From Saccharothrix sp. (GTDB taxonomy: Bacteria; Actinomycetota; Actinomycetes; Mycobacteriales; Pseudonocardiaceae), in NCBI RefSeq assembly GCF_031180885.1, contig NZ_JAPSLK010000009.1, forward strand, positions 72,115 to 136,114: a DNA stretch of 64,000 nucleotides, read 5' to 3'. Position 1 is the first letter of the stretch; every line of letters starts with the position of its first letter. The notes under the pieces were generated by a model. That model saw nothing but the letters and a program-made list of their open reading frames with translations, was not told where the DNA came from and ran no database searches. The translations under genes were made by a program, and so were the position numbers. Of the stretch, positions 17,317-25,773 are shown piece by piece.

Positions 17317-17949
17317 TCAGATCATTTCGGCGTAGACGATCACGTTGTCCTGGTAGCTGCGCGCGGACCGGTCGAACACGCCCCCGCACGTGATCAGGCG
17401 CAGCACCGGGTCCGGGGTGTCCCCGTAGACCGCGTCCGTCGGGAAGCGCTCCTTGGGGACCTGGTCGACGCGCACGACCGCGAACCGGGCGCTGGTGCCG
17501 TCGGCGCGGGCCACGTCGACCGTGTCGCCGGGCGCCAACTCCTTGAGCCGGTGGAAGATGCCCGGCTGGGAGTTGCCGTCGACGTGGCCCAGGATGATCG
17601 CGGGGCCGGGCTCGCCCGGTGCCCGCGCGTGGGTGTACCACCCGGCCCGCATCGGCTGCTCGACCGGCGGCACCTCGATCGTCTCGTCGGGGTTGAGGCC
17701 CAGCGGGACGAGCGTGGAGCGCGCGCCGATCTTCGGGATGACGACCTCGGTCGGCTCGACCCGTCCTCCCGGCGCGGCCGGCGGGTTCGTCGTGGCCGAC
17801 GGGTTCGTCGTGGCCGACGTGGTGGTGATCGGCGCCGGGGTGGTCACGGGTGGTGGCGGCGGCTCCGTGGTGGTCGAGCAGCCGGGCAGTGAGCACGAGG
17901 ACTGCCTGTACCTGAACGTCACCACGCCCCGGCGTCCCGGTCGCGGCAA
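17317..17949 (-). pseudogene. Sortase (class F/E type), 5'-truncated
   Basis: The sequence carries the sortase catalytic set: His in AIILGHVDG, Cys in LRLITCGG and Arg in FDRSARSYQDNVIVYA. A Pro/Thr-rich stalk (STTTEPPPPPVTTPAP) precedes the domain. There is no membrane anchor or signal peptide: upstream of PGCSTTT the frame runs into DNA that encodes an esterase fragment on the other strand. The 5' end of the gene, with promoter and signal sequence, has therefore been lost; a GTG inside the esterase remnant could still give a cytoplasmic product. Its natural job would be transpeptidase anchoring of surface proteins, perhaps the downstream Ig-like protein. Confidence 0.75.
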
Positions 17950-18655
17950 GCCGGTGGTGGTGTGGCTGCACGGTGGCGCGTTCCAGTTCGGGGCCGGTTC
18001 GGACTACGGCGCCGGGCGGATGGCCGCGCTCGGGGACGTCGTCGTGGTGACGGTCAACTACCGGCTGGGGGCCTTCGGGTTCCTGGCGCACCCCGAGCTG
18101 GCGGGGTCGGGCAACTACGGCCTGGCCGACCAGCAGGCGGCGCTGCGGTGGGTGCGGCGCAACGCGGCCGCGTTCGGCGGCGACCCGGGCAACGTGACCA
18201 TCGCGGGCGAGTCGTCCGGTGCCCGGAGCGTGTGCGCCCACCTGGTCGCGCCCGCGTCGCAGGGGCTGTTCCACCGGGCGGTCGTGCAGAGCGAGCCGTG
18301 CACCATGGTCGACTGGCCGGCCACCGACGGCACGCCCGAGGCCGAGCCGCCGGGGTTCCCGCGGTCGCGCGCGGTCGCCGAGCGGCAGGGTGTGCGGTAC
18401 GCGGAGGCGTTGGGGTGCGCGGACGTGGCGTGCCTGCGGGGCAAGACGCCGGCGGAACTGCTCGGGACCCCGGAGTGGTTCGCGCCGACCCACGGCACGG
18501 CCGTGCTGCCGGTGGACCCGGCGGTCGCGGGGTGGGTGGCCCGGGTGCCGGTGCTGCACGGGATCACGCGGGACGAGTACCGGATCTCGGACGGGGCGGC
18601 GGCGCCGAGGCTCCGCCGCCCGCCGGTCGTCAGTCCAGGTCGTCGTGGCGCATGA
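17876..18655 (+). pseudogene. Carboxylesterase type B fragment, truncated at both ends
   Basis: The translation from about 17876 reads EHEDCLYLNVTTPRRPG, VVVWLHGGAFQFGAGS, GLADQQAALRWVRRNAAAFGG and the nucleophile elbow TIAGESSGARSVC. This is the central part of a type B carboxylesterase, including the catalytic Ser and the oxyanion HGGAF loop. About 90 N-terminal residues are missing at the junction with the sortase gene. After GITRDEYR the family similarity ends and the frame runs out into lpdA's 3' region, so about 200 C-terminal residues with the catalytic Glu/His partners are also lost. No start codon or RBS is present. Confidence 0.75.
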
Positions 18656-20033
18656 GCTGGCGGCCGGCCTCGGTGATCGAGCCCGTCAGGGACGGGTACA
18701 CCGAGAAGGTCGTCGCCAGGTCTTCCACCGTCAGCTGGTTCTGCACGGCCAGCGCGATGGGCAGGATCAGCTCGCTCGCGTTCGGCGCCACGACCACGCC
18801 GCCGATCACCACGCCGGTCGCCGGGCGGCAGAACAGCTTCACGAAACCGCGCCGCAGGCCCTCCATCTTGGCGCGCGGGTTGGTGGCCAGCGGCAGCATG
18901 ATCGTCCGGGCCGGGACCTCGCCCGAGTCGATCGCCTGCTGGCTGATGCCGACCGACGCGATCTCCGGGTTGGTGAAGACGTTCGCCGCGACCGTCTTGA
19001 GCTTGATCGGGCTCACGCCCTCGCCCAGCGCGTGCCACATCGCGATCCGGCCCTGCATCGCGGCCACCGACGCGAGCAGCAGCACACCGGTGCAGTCGCC
19101 CGCCGCGTACACGCCGGGGACGTTCGTGCGGGACACGCGGTCGACCGGGATGTAGCCGCCGCGGCCCAGTTCGATGCCGATCTTGTCCAGGCCGATGTCC
19201 GTCGTGTTCGGCACCGAGCCGACGGTCATCAGAGCGTGACTGGCCTCGATCGTGCGACCGTCTTCCAGGTGAATCAGGACCTGGTCGCCGACATTCTCGA
19301 CCCGGTCCGCGCGGGCGTGCTTGACCACGGCCGTGCCGCGCTCGGCGAACACGTCCTCCAGCACGACGGCCGCGTCCGCGTCCTCGTGCGGCAGCACGCG
19401 ATCCCGGCTGGAGACCATGGTCACCTTGACGCCCAGCTCGGTGTAGGCGGAGGCGAACTCAACGCCGGTCACACCGGAGCCGACGACCGCCAGGTGCTCG
19501 GGCAGTTCGGGCAGGTCGTAGATCTGCCGCCAGGTCAGGACGCGCTTGCCGTCCGGCTCGGCGCCGGGCAGCACGCGCGGGGTCGCGCCGGTGGCGATCA
19601 ACACCACGTCGGCGGGCAGGACCTCGGTGCCGCCGTCCTTCAGCTCGGCGACCACCTCGTGCTGGGCCAGGCCGGGCGCGTTGTCGCAGAACTTGGCGGT
19701 GCCGTTGACGATCCGCACGCCCTCGCGCTGCAACCGCGCCCGGACGTCGGACGACTGGGCCAGCGCGAGGCCCTTGACCCGCCCGTGCACCACCGGCAGG
19801 TCGACCGCGGCGGTCGTGTCCGACGTGCGGATGCCCAGCTCACCGGCGTTGCGGAAGGCGCTGCGGCCACCGGCCGAGGCGATGAACGTCTTGGACGGCA
19901 CGCAGTCGTACAGCACGCACGCGCCGCCCAGGCCCTCGCGCTCCACGATGGTGACGTCGGCCCCGTGCTGCGCCGCGACCAGCGCCGCCTCGTAACCTGC
20001 GGGCCCACCGCCCATGATGACGATGCGGGTCAC
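18630..20033 (-). CDS. lpdA: NAD(P)H quinone reductase LpdA (flavoprotein disulfide-reductase family)
   Basis: The 467-residue FAD enzyme has the dinucleotide motif IVIMGGGPAGYEAALVA, the disulfide region GGACVLYDCVPSKTFIAS, a second NAD-binding GSGVTGVEFASA and the FAD-binding VYAAGDCTG. The C-terminus reads SVYPSLTGSITEAG instead of the HPxxSE dyad of true lipoamide dehydrogenases, so quinone reduction as in mycobacterial LpdA is more likely than lipoamide oxidation. Both Cys of the CxxxxC pair are present here. The start is GTG 20031-20033 with GAGGAAGGA upstream. In Mycobacterium lpdA neighbours glpD2. Confidence 0.88.
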   Translation of the reverse strand: MTRIVIMGGGPAGYEAALVAAQHGADVTIVEREGLGGACVLYDCVPSKTFIASAGGRSAFRNAGELGIRTSDTTAAVDLPVVHGRVKGLALAQSSDVRARLQREGVRIVNGTAKFCDNAPGLAQHEVVAELKDGGTEVLPADVVLIATGATPRVLPGAEPDGKRVLTWRQIYDLPELPEHLAVVGSGVTGVEFASAYTELGVKVTMVSSRDRVLPHEDADAAVVLEDVFAERGTAVVKHARADRVENVGDQVLIHLEDGRTIEASHALMTVGSVPNTTDIGLDKIGIELGRGGYIPVDRVSRTNVPGVYAAGDCTGVLLLASVAAMQGRIAMWHALGEGVSPIKLKTVAANVFTNPEIASVGISQQAIDSGEVPARTIMLPLATNPRAKMEGLRRGFVKLFCRPATGVVIGGVVVAPNASELILPIALAVQNQLTVEDLATTFSVYPSLTGSITEAGRQLMRHDDLD

Positions 20034-20138
20034 GACACGTCCTTCCTCAGGTTCTCCTCCGGCGCGTTTACCGTACGCGGTCGGGTGCCGGAGCGTGTCG
20101 TCCGGTCTTCTGGTGCTTCCGGGTGATCGATAGGTCGC

Positions 20139-20144
20139 TAGGCT
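20139..20144 (+). promoter_or_regulatory. -10 box TAGGCT for leaderless GGCT-like gene
   Basis: TAGGCT ends six bases before GTG 20151, and no ribosome site is present. Confidence 0.5.
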
Positions 20145-20150
20145 GTCGTC

Positions 20151-20600
20151 GTGCCGCTCTATGCCGCGTACGGGTCCAACATGGATCCGAACCAGATGAT
20201 GGAGCGAGCCCCGTACTCGCCGATGGCGGGGACCGGATGGCTCGTCGGCTGGCGCCTTTCCTTCGGTGGGGAGGACCTCGGCTGGGAAGGCGCGCTGGCC
20301 ACCATCGTGGAGGACCCGGAGTCCCAGGTCTTCTGCGTGCTCTACGACGTGAGCCCCCGCGACGAGTCCCGGCTGGACCGGTGGGAGGGCGCGCTCGGCC
20401 TGTACAAGAAGATCCGCCTGCGGGTGCAGACCCTCGAAGGCTCGGTCACCGCGTGGCTGTACGTCCTGGACGCCTACGAGGGCGGCCTGCCGTCGGCCCG
20501 CTACATCGGCGTGGTGGCGGACGCGGCCGAGGCCGCCGGCGCGCCGGACGACTACGTGGCCGACCTGCGCACCCGCCCGTGCCAGGGCATCGGGCCGTGA
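20151..20600 (+). CDS. Gamma-glutamylcyclotransferase-like (GGCT/AIG2 fold) protein
   Basis: The 149-residue protein begins LYAAYGSNMDPNQM, the substrate-binding YGSN loop of the GGCT fold, and continues with FCVLYDVSPRDESRLDRWEG, where the Asp-Glu segment matches the family's acidic catalytic region. Fold members open or cyclise gamma-glutamyl amines, but the substrate of this actinobacterial group is not established. A homologue sits next to lpdA in Mycobacterium (Rv3304 position). The start GTG is leaderless. Confidence 0.82.
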   Translation: MPLYAAYGSNMDPNQMMERAPYSPMAGTGWLVGWRLSFGGEDLGWEGALATIVEDPESQVFCVLYDVSPRDESRLDRWEGALGLYKKIRLRVQTLEGSVTAWLYVLDAYEGGLPSARYIGVVADAAEAAGAPDDYVADLRTRPCQGIGP

Positions 20601-21254
20601 CAGCCGTGAGATGAGCCGAAGCGGGTTCCGGACGTCCGCGTCGTCCGCAGGGACGACGATCCAGCCGTGCGCCGGGGTCGTCGCGCCGCCGTAGACCACC
20701 GCGATTTTGTGGGTGGGCCAGGTGAGGTGCACCGCTTGATCCCGTGCTTCGACGTGCGGTGCGGGCAGGCCCGCGTCGACCAGGGCCAGCAGCAGCGCGC
20801 ACGCGGCCGGTGAGCCGACGCCGGGCGCGAGGTCGACCAGGTTCCCTTTGAGCACCGACCGCAACTCGGGCTGACGGCTCAGCACCTCATCGGCGCAGGT
20901 CAGGGCGGTGTGGCGGGGTGCGTGGCGGAGCACTTCGGCCAGGGCCTGGCCGATCGGACGGCAGCGCAGGCCGTCGACCTCCGAGCTGTCACCGGGTGGT
21001 CCGTGGTGGACGGTCATCCCGGCCAGCGGCTCCACCCGGACGCCGTCCGGCACGTGGACGTGCACGGTTCCGGTGCGCGCGGCCGTGACGCCGTGGAGGA
21101 ACAGGGCGGTTTCCCCGGACAGCACGGCCGCCGGGCCGGCGTGCAGCAGGACGGCCGCGCAGCGGGTCCGGGGGTCGAGCACGCGGTGTCGTTCGACCAG
21201 CACCTTCCGGCCGAACGGGACCAGGTCGGTGCGCAGGTGGGCGCCATGGGTCAT
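20601..21254 (-). CDS. AbiEi/DUF559-like DNA-binding-type protein, 3' end uncertain
   Basis: The ATG at 21254 opens a frame with MTHGAHLRTDLVPFGRKVLV and DPRTRCAAVLLHAGPAAVLSGETALFLHGV, the layout of the core domain in actinobacterial AbiEi-like antitoxin/DUF559 proteins. The C-terminal part (ARDQAVHLTWPTHKIAVVYGG) resembles a Vsr-type nuclease fold strand set, without clear catalytic residues. I give position 20601 as an approximate end: the frame has no stop there and stays open antisense to the GGCT gene and on into lpdA, so the native stop may have been lost or shifted. Function is unassigned. Confidence 0.5.
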
Positions 21255-21302
21255 GCCGGAACCGAGGGCCGACTGGCCGGTCCTCGTACCGGGTTCACCC
21301 GA

Positions 21303-22100
21303 TCAGGGCGGTGGGAGCAGGTCCGTGACGTGCTGGACCAGGCGGCGCGGGTCGGTCGGCGAGATCGTGCTCCACGGCTCCTGGCCCGCGGTGGCCCGGC
21401 GGAGCTGCACGTAGCGGCCGTTGGGGTTGTCGAAGAACGCCACGACGTGCTCCGGCCGCACCCGCTTGCCCCACTTGTCCCGCACCGCCCCGCCGAACTG
21501 GCCGCGGTTGCCGGCGTCCTTGAACATGTCCGCGAGCACCTTCGCGTCGTCCTGCCGGACGCCCCGCTCGCGCAGCGCCGCCTCCAGCTTGTCCGGGGTG
21601 CCGGCGGCCGCCGCGGCGGCGTCGAGGTCCGCGCTGGGCAGCGTCACCGAGTGGCCCGGACCGGGCGGGGCGGGCGGCAGCACGGACAGCGCCTCGCGGG
21701 GCAGGCCCTCGGCGGAGGCCGGGCGCAGGGTGAGCCGCTCGCCGTCGAGCACGGCGAGCACCGCGGACTGGCCCTTGGCCGCCGCCAGCACCCGCACGCT
21801 GCGGCCCAGCCACAACCGGCCGTCGACCTCGCGCTGCGGCCGGTTCAGCAGGTGCAGCAGGTCCTCCAGCATGGGGTCCAGCGACACCGGACGGCCCAGG
21901 CCGCGGCTCTCCAGACCCGCCCACGCCCGCCGCTCCAGGTCGGCCCGCTCCGCGTGCGTCTTGCCCGGTGAGGGCACCTTGAGCACCAGCGGCATGGTTT
22001 CCAGCCGCAGGTGCTCCCAGAGCACGTCGAACTCCAGCGCCGAGATGGTGACGGGCTCGCGCACGTCGTGCATGCCCAGGTCCAGACCGAACGTCGTCAT
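21303..22100 (-). CDS. EspG family type VII secretion chaperone
   Basis: The 265-residue protein has the EspG layout: an early strand VTISALEFDVLWEHLRLETMP, a central basic segment, and the C-terminal GQFGGAVRDKWGKRVRPEHVVAFFDNPNGRY, which is characteristic of the family. EspG proteins bind the tip of cognate PE-PPE dimers in the cytoplasm and keep them soluble until secretion. The ATG at 22098-22100 overlaps the stop codon of the PPE gene, so chaperone and client are translated together. This is a strong contextual match. Confidence 0.85.
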   Translation of the reverse strand: MTTFGLDLGMHDVREPVTISALEFDVLWEHLRLETMPLVLKVPSPGKTHAERADLERRAWAGLESRGLGRPVSLDPMLEDLLHLLNRPQREVDGRLWLGRSVRVLAAAKGQSAVLAVLDGERLTLRPASAEGLPREALSVLPPAPPGPGHSVTLPSADLDAAAAAAGTPDKLEAALRERGVRQDDAKVLADMFKDAGNRGQFGGAVRDKWGKRVRPEHVVAFFDNPNGRYVQLRRATAGQEPWSTISPTDPRRLVQHVTDLLPPP

Positions 22101-23350
22101 CAGCGGGTCGTGCTCTCCCCGATCACCGGCGGCGAGATGTGCCCGCCGAGGCCGTAGATGTCGTCAGTTTCCCGAAGGTAGTCCGCGCCGTCGTGCTCGG
22201 CATCCTCTTCGTCGTCCGCCCGGCCCGCGCCGAGACCGCCGAACGGGTCGAACGCCTGCTGCACCGGCACCGGGGTGGCCCGCTTGTGCACCGTGTCCCC
22301 GCCGCCCTGCTGCGCCGCGCCGAGGACGCCGCTGGCCGTGCCGGAGCCCGCCGCGACGTGCTGGGCGTTGGCCGTGGTGGCGAGCGCGCCGAACTCCGCG
22401 GAGCTGACCACCGTGGTGCCGCTCGGCCGGTTGCCGGTGACCTGCTCGGTCGTGGACTGGGTGTGCTGCTCGGTGGTGGTGTCGGTGTGCTCGCGGCGGT
22501 CCTGCCGCCGGTTGTCCGAGCCGCCGGCCCCGATCACGCCGCCCGGGCCGAACGTGGTCGTGCCGGGCTGGGCCGAGGCGCCGAGCGGGGTGTTGGCCGG
22601 GCGCGTGGTCGAACTGGCCTGGGTGGTGCCGGAGACCGTCGTGCTCGCGCCGGTCGGCTGGGGCGCCGCCGGGCGGGCCTGCGGCGCGCCGCCACCGCGG
22701 TTCCAGCCACGGCCGCCACGCCCGCCGTAACCGCGACCGCCGCCGCGCACCCCGCTGTGGAACCCGTGACCCGGGGCCACGCCGGGCGCGTCGTTGCGGA
22801 CCACGTCGGAGGCGGTGATCACCAGCTGCGGCGGCCGGTTGAACTGGCCCAGGGTGGTCACGTTCGAGGTGGTGGAGGACGCGTAGGTGGTCATCACCTC
22901 GCGGGCGCGCTGCTCGGCGGCGTTGCGCACCTTCTCCTGGATCTCGTGGTCGGTCTGCTGGCCGACGAGGTGGGTCAGGGCGCTCACCACGACGCCCGGG
23001 TCCTCGGCGGTCACCTTCACCGGCGGCGGCATGTCCGCGCGGGCCTTGGCGATGTAGTCGGCCTGCAGCTCCGCGGACAGGCGCATGACCTCCGCCCCGC
23101 CGCGCGCCTCGTCCGCCCACGCCGCCAACGGGTTCATCCCGTTGCGCGCCTGGTCGGCCGCCGAACCCTCCCACTTCGCGCCGGAGCCCAGGACGCCCGC
23201 GTGCAGCTCGGAGTTGATCTCGGCTAACGCGGCCGAGACGCCCTCCCAGCGCTCCATCGAGGCGTGCGAGGCCTTCGGGCCGGGCCCGGCGTTGATCTTC
23301 TGGTAGAGCTCTTCGTGGCTGTACCCGCTCCAGCGGTGGCCCTCGGGCAT
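22100..23350 (-). CDS. PPE-type type VII secretion substrate
   Basis: The 416-residue protein has an N-terminal helical domain of about 170 residues (WSGYSHEELYQKINAGPGP, LAEINSELHAGVLGSGAKWEGSAADQAR, ELQADYIAKARADMPPP) of the PPE/WXG-related kind. A long low-complexity region follows, with Gly/Arg (SGVRGGGRGYGGRGGRG) then Thr/Gln-rich stretches, and an acidic tail. The ATG at 23348-23350 has GAGGGG upstream. It lies between the PE-like gene and espG on one strand, the standard order for a secreted PE-PPE pair and its chaperone. No ESX core genes are in the window, so the export channel is encoded elsewhere. Confidence 0.8.
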   Translation of the reverse strand: MPEGHRWSGYSHEELYQKINAGPGPKASHASMERWEGVSAALAEINSELHAGVLGSGAKWEGSAADQARNGMNPLAAWADEARGGAEVMRLSAELQADYIAKARADMPPPVKVTAEDPGVVVSALTHLVGQQTDHEIQEKVRNAAEQRAREVMTTYASSTTSNVTTLGQFNRPPQLVITASDVVRNDAPGVAPGHGFHSGVRGGGRGYGGRGGRGWNRGGGAPQARPAAPQPTGASTTVSGTTQASSTTRPANTPLGASAQPGTTTFGPGGVIGAGGSDNRRQDRREHTDTTTEQHTQSTTEQVTGNRPSGTTVVSSAEFGALATTANAQHVAAGSGTASGVLGAAQQGGGDTVHKRATPVPVQQAFDPFGGLGAGRADDEEDAEHDGADYLRETDDIYGLGGHISPPVIGESTTR

Positions 23351-23376
23351 GAAGATTCCCCTCGCCTGCGGCGGGC

Positions 23377-23769
23377 TCAGCAGCCGCCCTGCTGCCCCAT
23401 CAACCCGGTGTTGTCGTCTTCGATCGTCTGGTACTGCCGTTCCACCAGAGTCAGGGCGTCCATCGCGCCCTTGAGCTGCTGCTGGTAGTTCTGCAACGCG
23501 GTGAGCGCCGAGTCGCCGGACTCCAGCGAGCGCTCGTTGAACTTCTCCGCCGCGTCCTGGCTGACCGGGTCGCCGGCCCAGGGGCGGACCCGGACCTCGG
23601 TGATGGCCAGCTCGATCTGCTTGTCGAGCTTCGTCAGCGCGCCCGCGAACGCGTTGCGCAGGCTGGGGATCGCGCCGGGCTCGACGCTGAGCGTGTGCGA
23701 CAGGGCCGGTGGTGGCGTGCCCGTGTCCGCGCCGTGGCCGTTTCCGTGGCCGTGGTCTTCCGACGGCAT
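23377..23769 (-). CDS. PE-like partner protein with YxxxE secretion signal
   Basis: The 130-residue protein begins with a His/Gly-rich stretch, then a helical hairpin typical of ESX substrates (FAGALTKLDKQIELAITEV, GDSALTALQNYQQQLKGAMDAL). It ends ERQYQTIEDDNTG, which contains the YxxxE motif that directs proteins to type VII secretion. Its place 26 bp upstream of the PPE gene fits the PE role, although the N-terminal PE dipeptide is not seen. It likely forms a heterodimer with the PPE protein; this is inference from position and motif. Confidence 0.7.
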   Translation of the reverse strand: MPSEDHGHGNGHGADTGTPPPALSHTLSVEPGAIPSLRNAFAGALTKLDKQIELAITEVRVRPWAGDPVSQDAAEKFNERSLESGDSALTALQNYQQQLKGAMDALTLVERQYQTIEDDNTGLMGQQGGC

Positions 23770-23868
23770 GGACGACCTCCCCGTCTTCCGAATCGCGCGT
23801 CAGCATGGTCACTCTAGCCACACGGTCCGACAGCGGGGAGTGGGCGGAGCGCACTTCCCCCGCGTGGG

Positions 23869-24453
23869 TCAGCCGCGTTGCAGCAAACCGGCGACAGCGG
23901 CTTCTGCCACCCGTTGTGCTCCTTGGCAGAGAATGTCTTGGGACACCTTCGTTTTGTTACCGCCGTCGCGGAACATGACGTCGAGGAACTGACCTTGCGC
24001 GACGTCCACCTCGACGTTGCACACCTCGTCCAGGCCGGGGGTGCGGACGGTCAGCCCGGGAAATCCCCCGACGGTGGTGGGTCGGGCGTCCACTTGCGCG
24101 TTCTCCGACAGCCAGACGCCGAGCCCCTCGACCGTGACCAGCGCGAACCGCACCACGTTCCCGCTGATGCCGCTGCGCATGGTGCACGCCTTCGCGTTGC
24201 CGAAGCTGGTCTCCACGTAGGGGCTGGGCGCGTGGTCGATGCTGAGCTGGAGGCGTTGCTCCTCGCTGAGGACGGCGCAGGGGTCCACCTGGTCCAGCGG
24301 CAGGTCCCGAGGTCGCGGTGGCAGTTGCGGGACCGTGGTCGTGGTGGCCGGGAGCGGTTCGTCGACGCGCCCGTCGGCCTTCTTCTGGGGCAGGGGCGTG
24401 CACGCGGTGGTGACCAGCGCGACCAGCGCGGTGATCATGCGAGCAGCCCTCAT
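23869..24453 (-). CDS. DUF3558 family lipoprotein
   Basis: The 194-residue protein has a signal peptide with a lipobox (MITALVALVTTACT; lipidated Cys) and a Pro/Thr linker. The DUF3558 domain follows: DLPLDQVDPCAVLSEEQRLQL, with conserved Cys residues in KACTM and DEVCNVEVDV. DUF3558 lipoproteins are abundant in Pseudonocardiales and Mycobacteriales; their role is unknown, but they are exposed on the outer face of the membrane. I chose the ATG at 24451-24453; a GTG two codons upstream is possible. Confidence 0.8.
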   Translation of the reverse strand: MRAARMITALVALVTTACTPLPQKKADGRVDEPLPATTTTVPQLPPRPRDLPLDQVDPCAVLSEEQRLQLSIDHAPSPYVETSFGNAKACTMRSGISGNVVRFALVTVEGLGVWLSENAQVDARPTTVGGFPGLTVRTPGLDEVCNVEVDVAQGQFLDVMFRDGGNKTKVSQDILCQGAQRVAEAAVAGLLQRG

Positions 24454-24459
24454 GCGCAC

Positions 24460-24897
24460 CTACCGTAGCCGTGTCCACACGCCGTGTGAACCGTGGTCTG
24501 GTGTGAAACCGCATTTTTGCGCGACCCGTTCCCCCGCTTTGTCGCAGGGGGCGAGGGTGAGGGTTTCGAGGTCGAGAAATCCGAACGCGAACCCGGCGAC
24601 CGCTTCGAGGCTCGCGGTGGCGATGCCCTTTCCGCGATGTTGCGGAGAGACCCAGCAGAACAGTTCTCCCTTGGCGGAGACGCCCACCTCGGCCACCGCG
24701 ATGTTCGACAACTGTTCACACACCGCCCACGAGCAGCCGGCGTCGGTTTCCCACTCGTTCGCCCGGCGCGCGATGTGCTCGCCGGCGTCGTCGAGGGTGG
24801 CGAACCGGTCGGCGAGGGCGTGCCGGTCGTCGATCCGGTCGTCCACCCGCAACTGCCGCAGGTAGTGCTCACCAGCGTTGATCTCGACCGGCTCCAT
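24460..24897 (-). CDS. GNAT family N-acetyltransferase
   Basis: The 145-residue protein has the GNAT acetyl-CoA site in WVSPQHRGKGIATASLEAV and the late strand/helix set LTLAPCDKAGERVAQKCGF. The substrate cannot be predicted. It starts at ATG 24895-24897, 10 bp after a related acetyltransferase gene on the same strand; both proteins begin MEPV, which suggests tandem duplication followed by divergence. The stop lies 6 bp from the lipoprotein start. Confidence 0.83.
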   Translation of the reverse strand: MEPVEINAGEHYLRQLRVDDRIDDRHALADRFATLDDAGEHIARRANEWETDAGCSWAVCEQLSNIAVAEVGVSAKGELFCWVSPQHRGKGIATASLEAVAGFAFGFLDLETLTLAPCDKAGERVAQKCGFTPDHGSHGVWTRLR

Positions 24898-24907
24898 GGC
24901 GGCGAGA

Positions 24908-25438
24908 CTAATCCGTGGCCAGCCGGGACCACTGGAGGAGGTCGTGGTGGACCCCGTGCACCAGCTCCGCCCCGCGCAGGGTGCCTTCGAGCGTGAAGCC
25001 GCACTTCTCCGCGACCCGGCGGGAGGCGTGGTTGGCCACCGAGTGCCGGTAGCCGACCCGGTGCAGCCCGACCACCTCGAACCCGAACTGGAGCGCGGCT
25101 TTGAGCGCCGAGACCGCCACCCCTCGCCCCCGCTGGGTGCTCGCGGTCCAGCAGACGGCGAGCGCACTCCGATCGTGGTGGTCGAGGTCCCGCAGGCACA
25201 CCTCCCCGGCGATCCTGCCGTCCTCGTCCCGCACCACCCACGAACACCGCTGGTCGGCCGCCCACTGCCAGGCCCGGTACCCGATGAAGGCGAGGGCGGC
25301 GCGCTCGTCGGGGAGGCGGTAGCCGGAGAGCCACTGGCCGATGGCGTCGTCGTCGAGGGCGGCGAGGAGGGCGGGCGCGTCGGCGGCGGTGAACTGGTCC
25401 AACACGAACCCGTCCGCTTTGAGGTCGACCGGCTCCAT
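24908..25438 (-). CDS. GNAT family N-acetyltransferase (RimJ/RimL-like)
   Basis: This 176-residue acetyltransferase is of the RimJ/RimL kind: WVVRDEDGRIAGEVCLRDL, the acetyl-CoA loop STQRGRGVAVSALKAAL, and the typical late segment VANHASRRVAEKCGFTLEG. Such enzymes acetylate protein N-termini or small amines; the target is unknown. It is upstream of and probably co-transcribed with the second GNAT gene. Confidence 0.85.
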   Translation of the reverse strand: MEPVDLKADGFVLDQFTAADAPALLAALDDDAIGQWLSGYRLPDERAALAFIGYRAWQWAADQRCSWVVRDEDGRIAGEVCLRDLDHHDRSALAVCWTASTQRGRGVAVSALKAALQFGFEVVGLHRVGYRHSVANHASRRVAEKCGFTLEGTLRGAELVHGVHHDLLQWSRLATD

Positions 25439-25474
25439 GGTCCGACGGTAGCCGGGGTCCTGGAGGAGCGGGAG

Positions 25475-25720
25475 TCAGTCGGTGATGAAGGCGTCGTGGT
25501 GTTCGGCCAAGGACTCCAGGGTTGCCCGGTGCGCGTTCGCCGGGGTGCCGTCCGGAGCCGTCGACAGCTCGATCACCCAGTCGGCGTCTTCGACGTCGTC
25601 CTCGCCCGCCAAGAGGTCCTTGTGCACCGTGCACGGCGTCCAGCCGGCCGCCGACAGCGCGCTCGCCAGCGTTTCCGCCTCGTCCCGGTCGTGCAGCACG
25701 ACCAGTAGATAGTCGGTCAA
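25475..25720 (-). CDS. Small conserved hypothetical protein
   Basis: The 81-residue acidic protein MTDYLLVVLHDRDEAETLA, then DLLAGEDDVEDADWVIEL, has an alternating strand/helix pattern of a small alpha/beta fold. The start is TTG at 25718-25720, right after a TAG stop in an upstream short frame (25721-25723). I do not recognise a function; similar short proteins occur in other actinobacteria. Confidence 0.6.
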   Translation of the reverse strand: MTDYLLVVLHDRDEAETLASALSAAGWTPCTVHKDLLAGEDDVEDADWVIELSTAPDGTPANAHRATLESLAEHHDAFITD

Positions 25721-25773
25721 CTACCAGTCCCCGTTCCAGCGGTGCCGCACCAAGCCGTCCAGGTCCGGCAGCC

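Noticed and set aside
18595..18620. Terminator hairpin after lpdA
   Set aside because: An 8-bp GGCGGCGG/CCGCCGCC stem exists, but in this base composition it is too weak to call.
20601..21254. Type IV toxin-antitoxin pair (AbiEi/AbiEii)
   Set aside because: No nucleotidyltransferase toxin gene is adjacent; only an AbiEi-like domain is visible.
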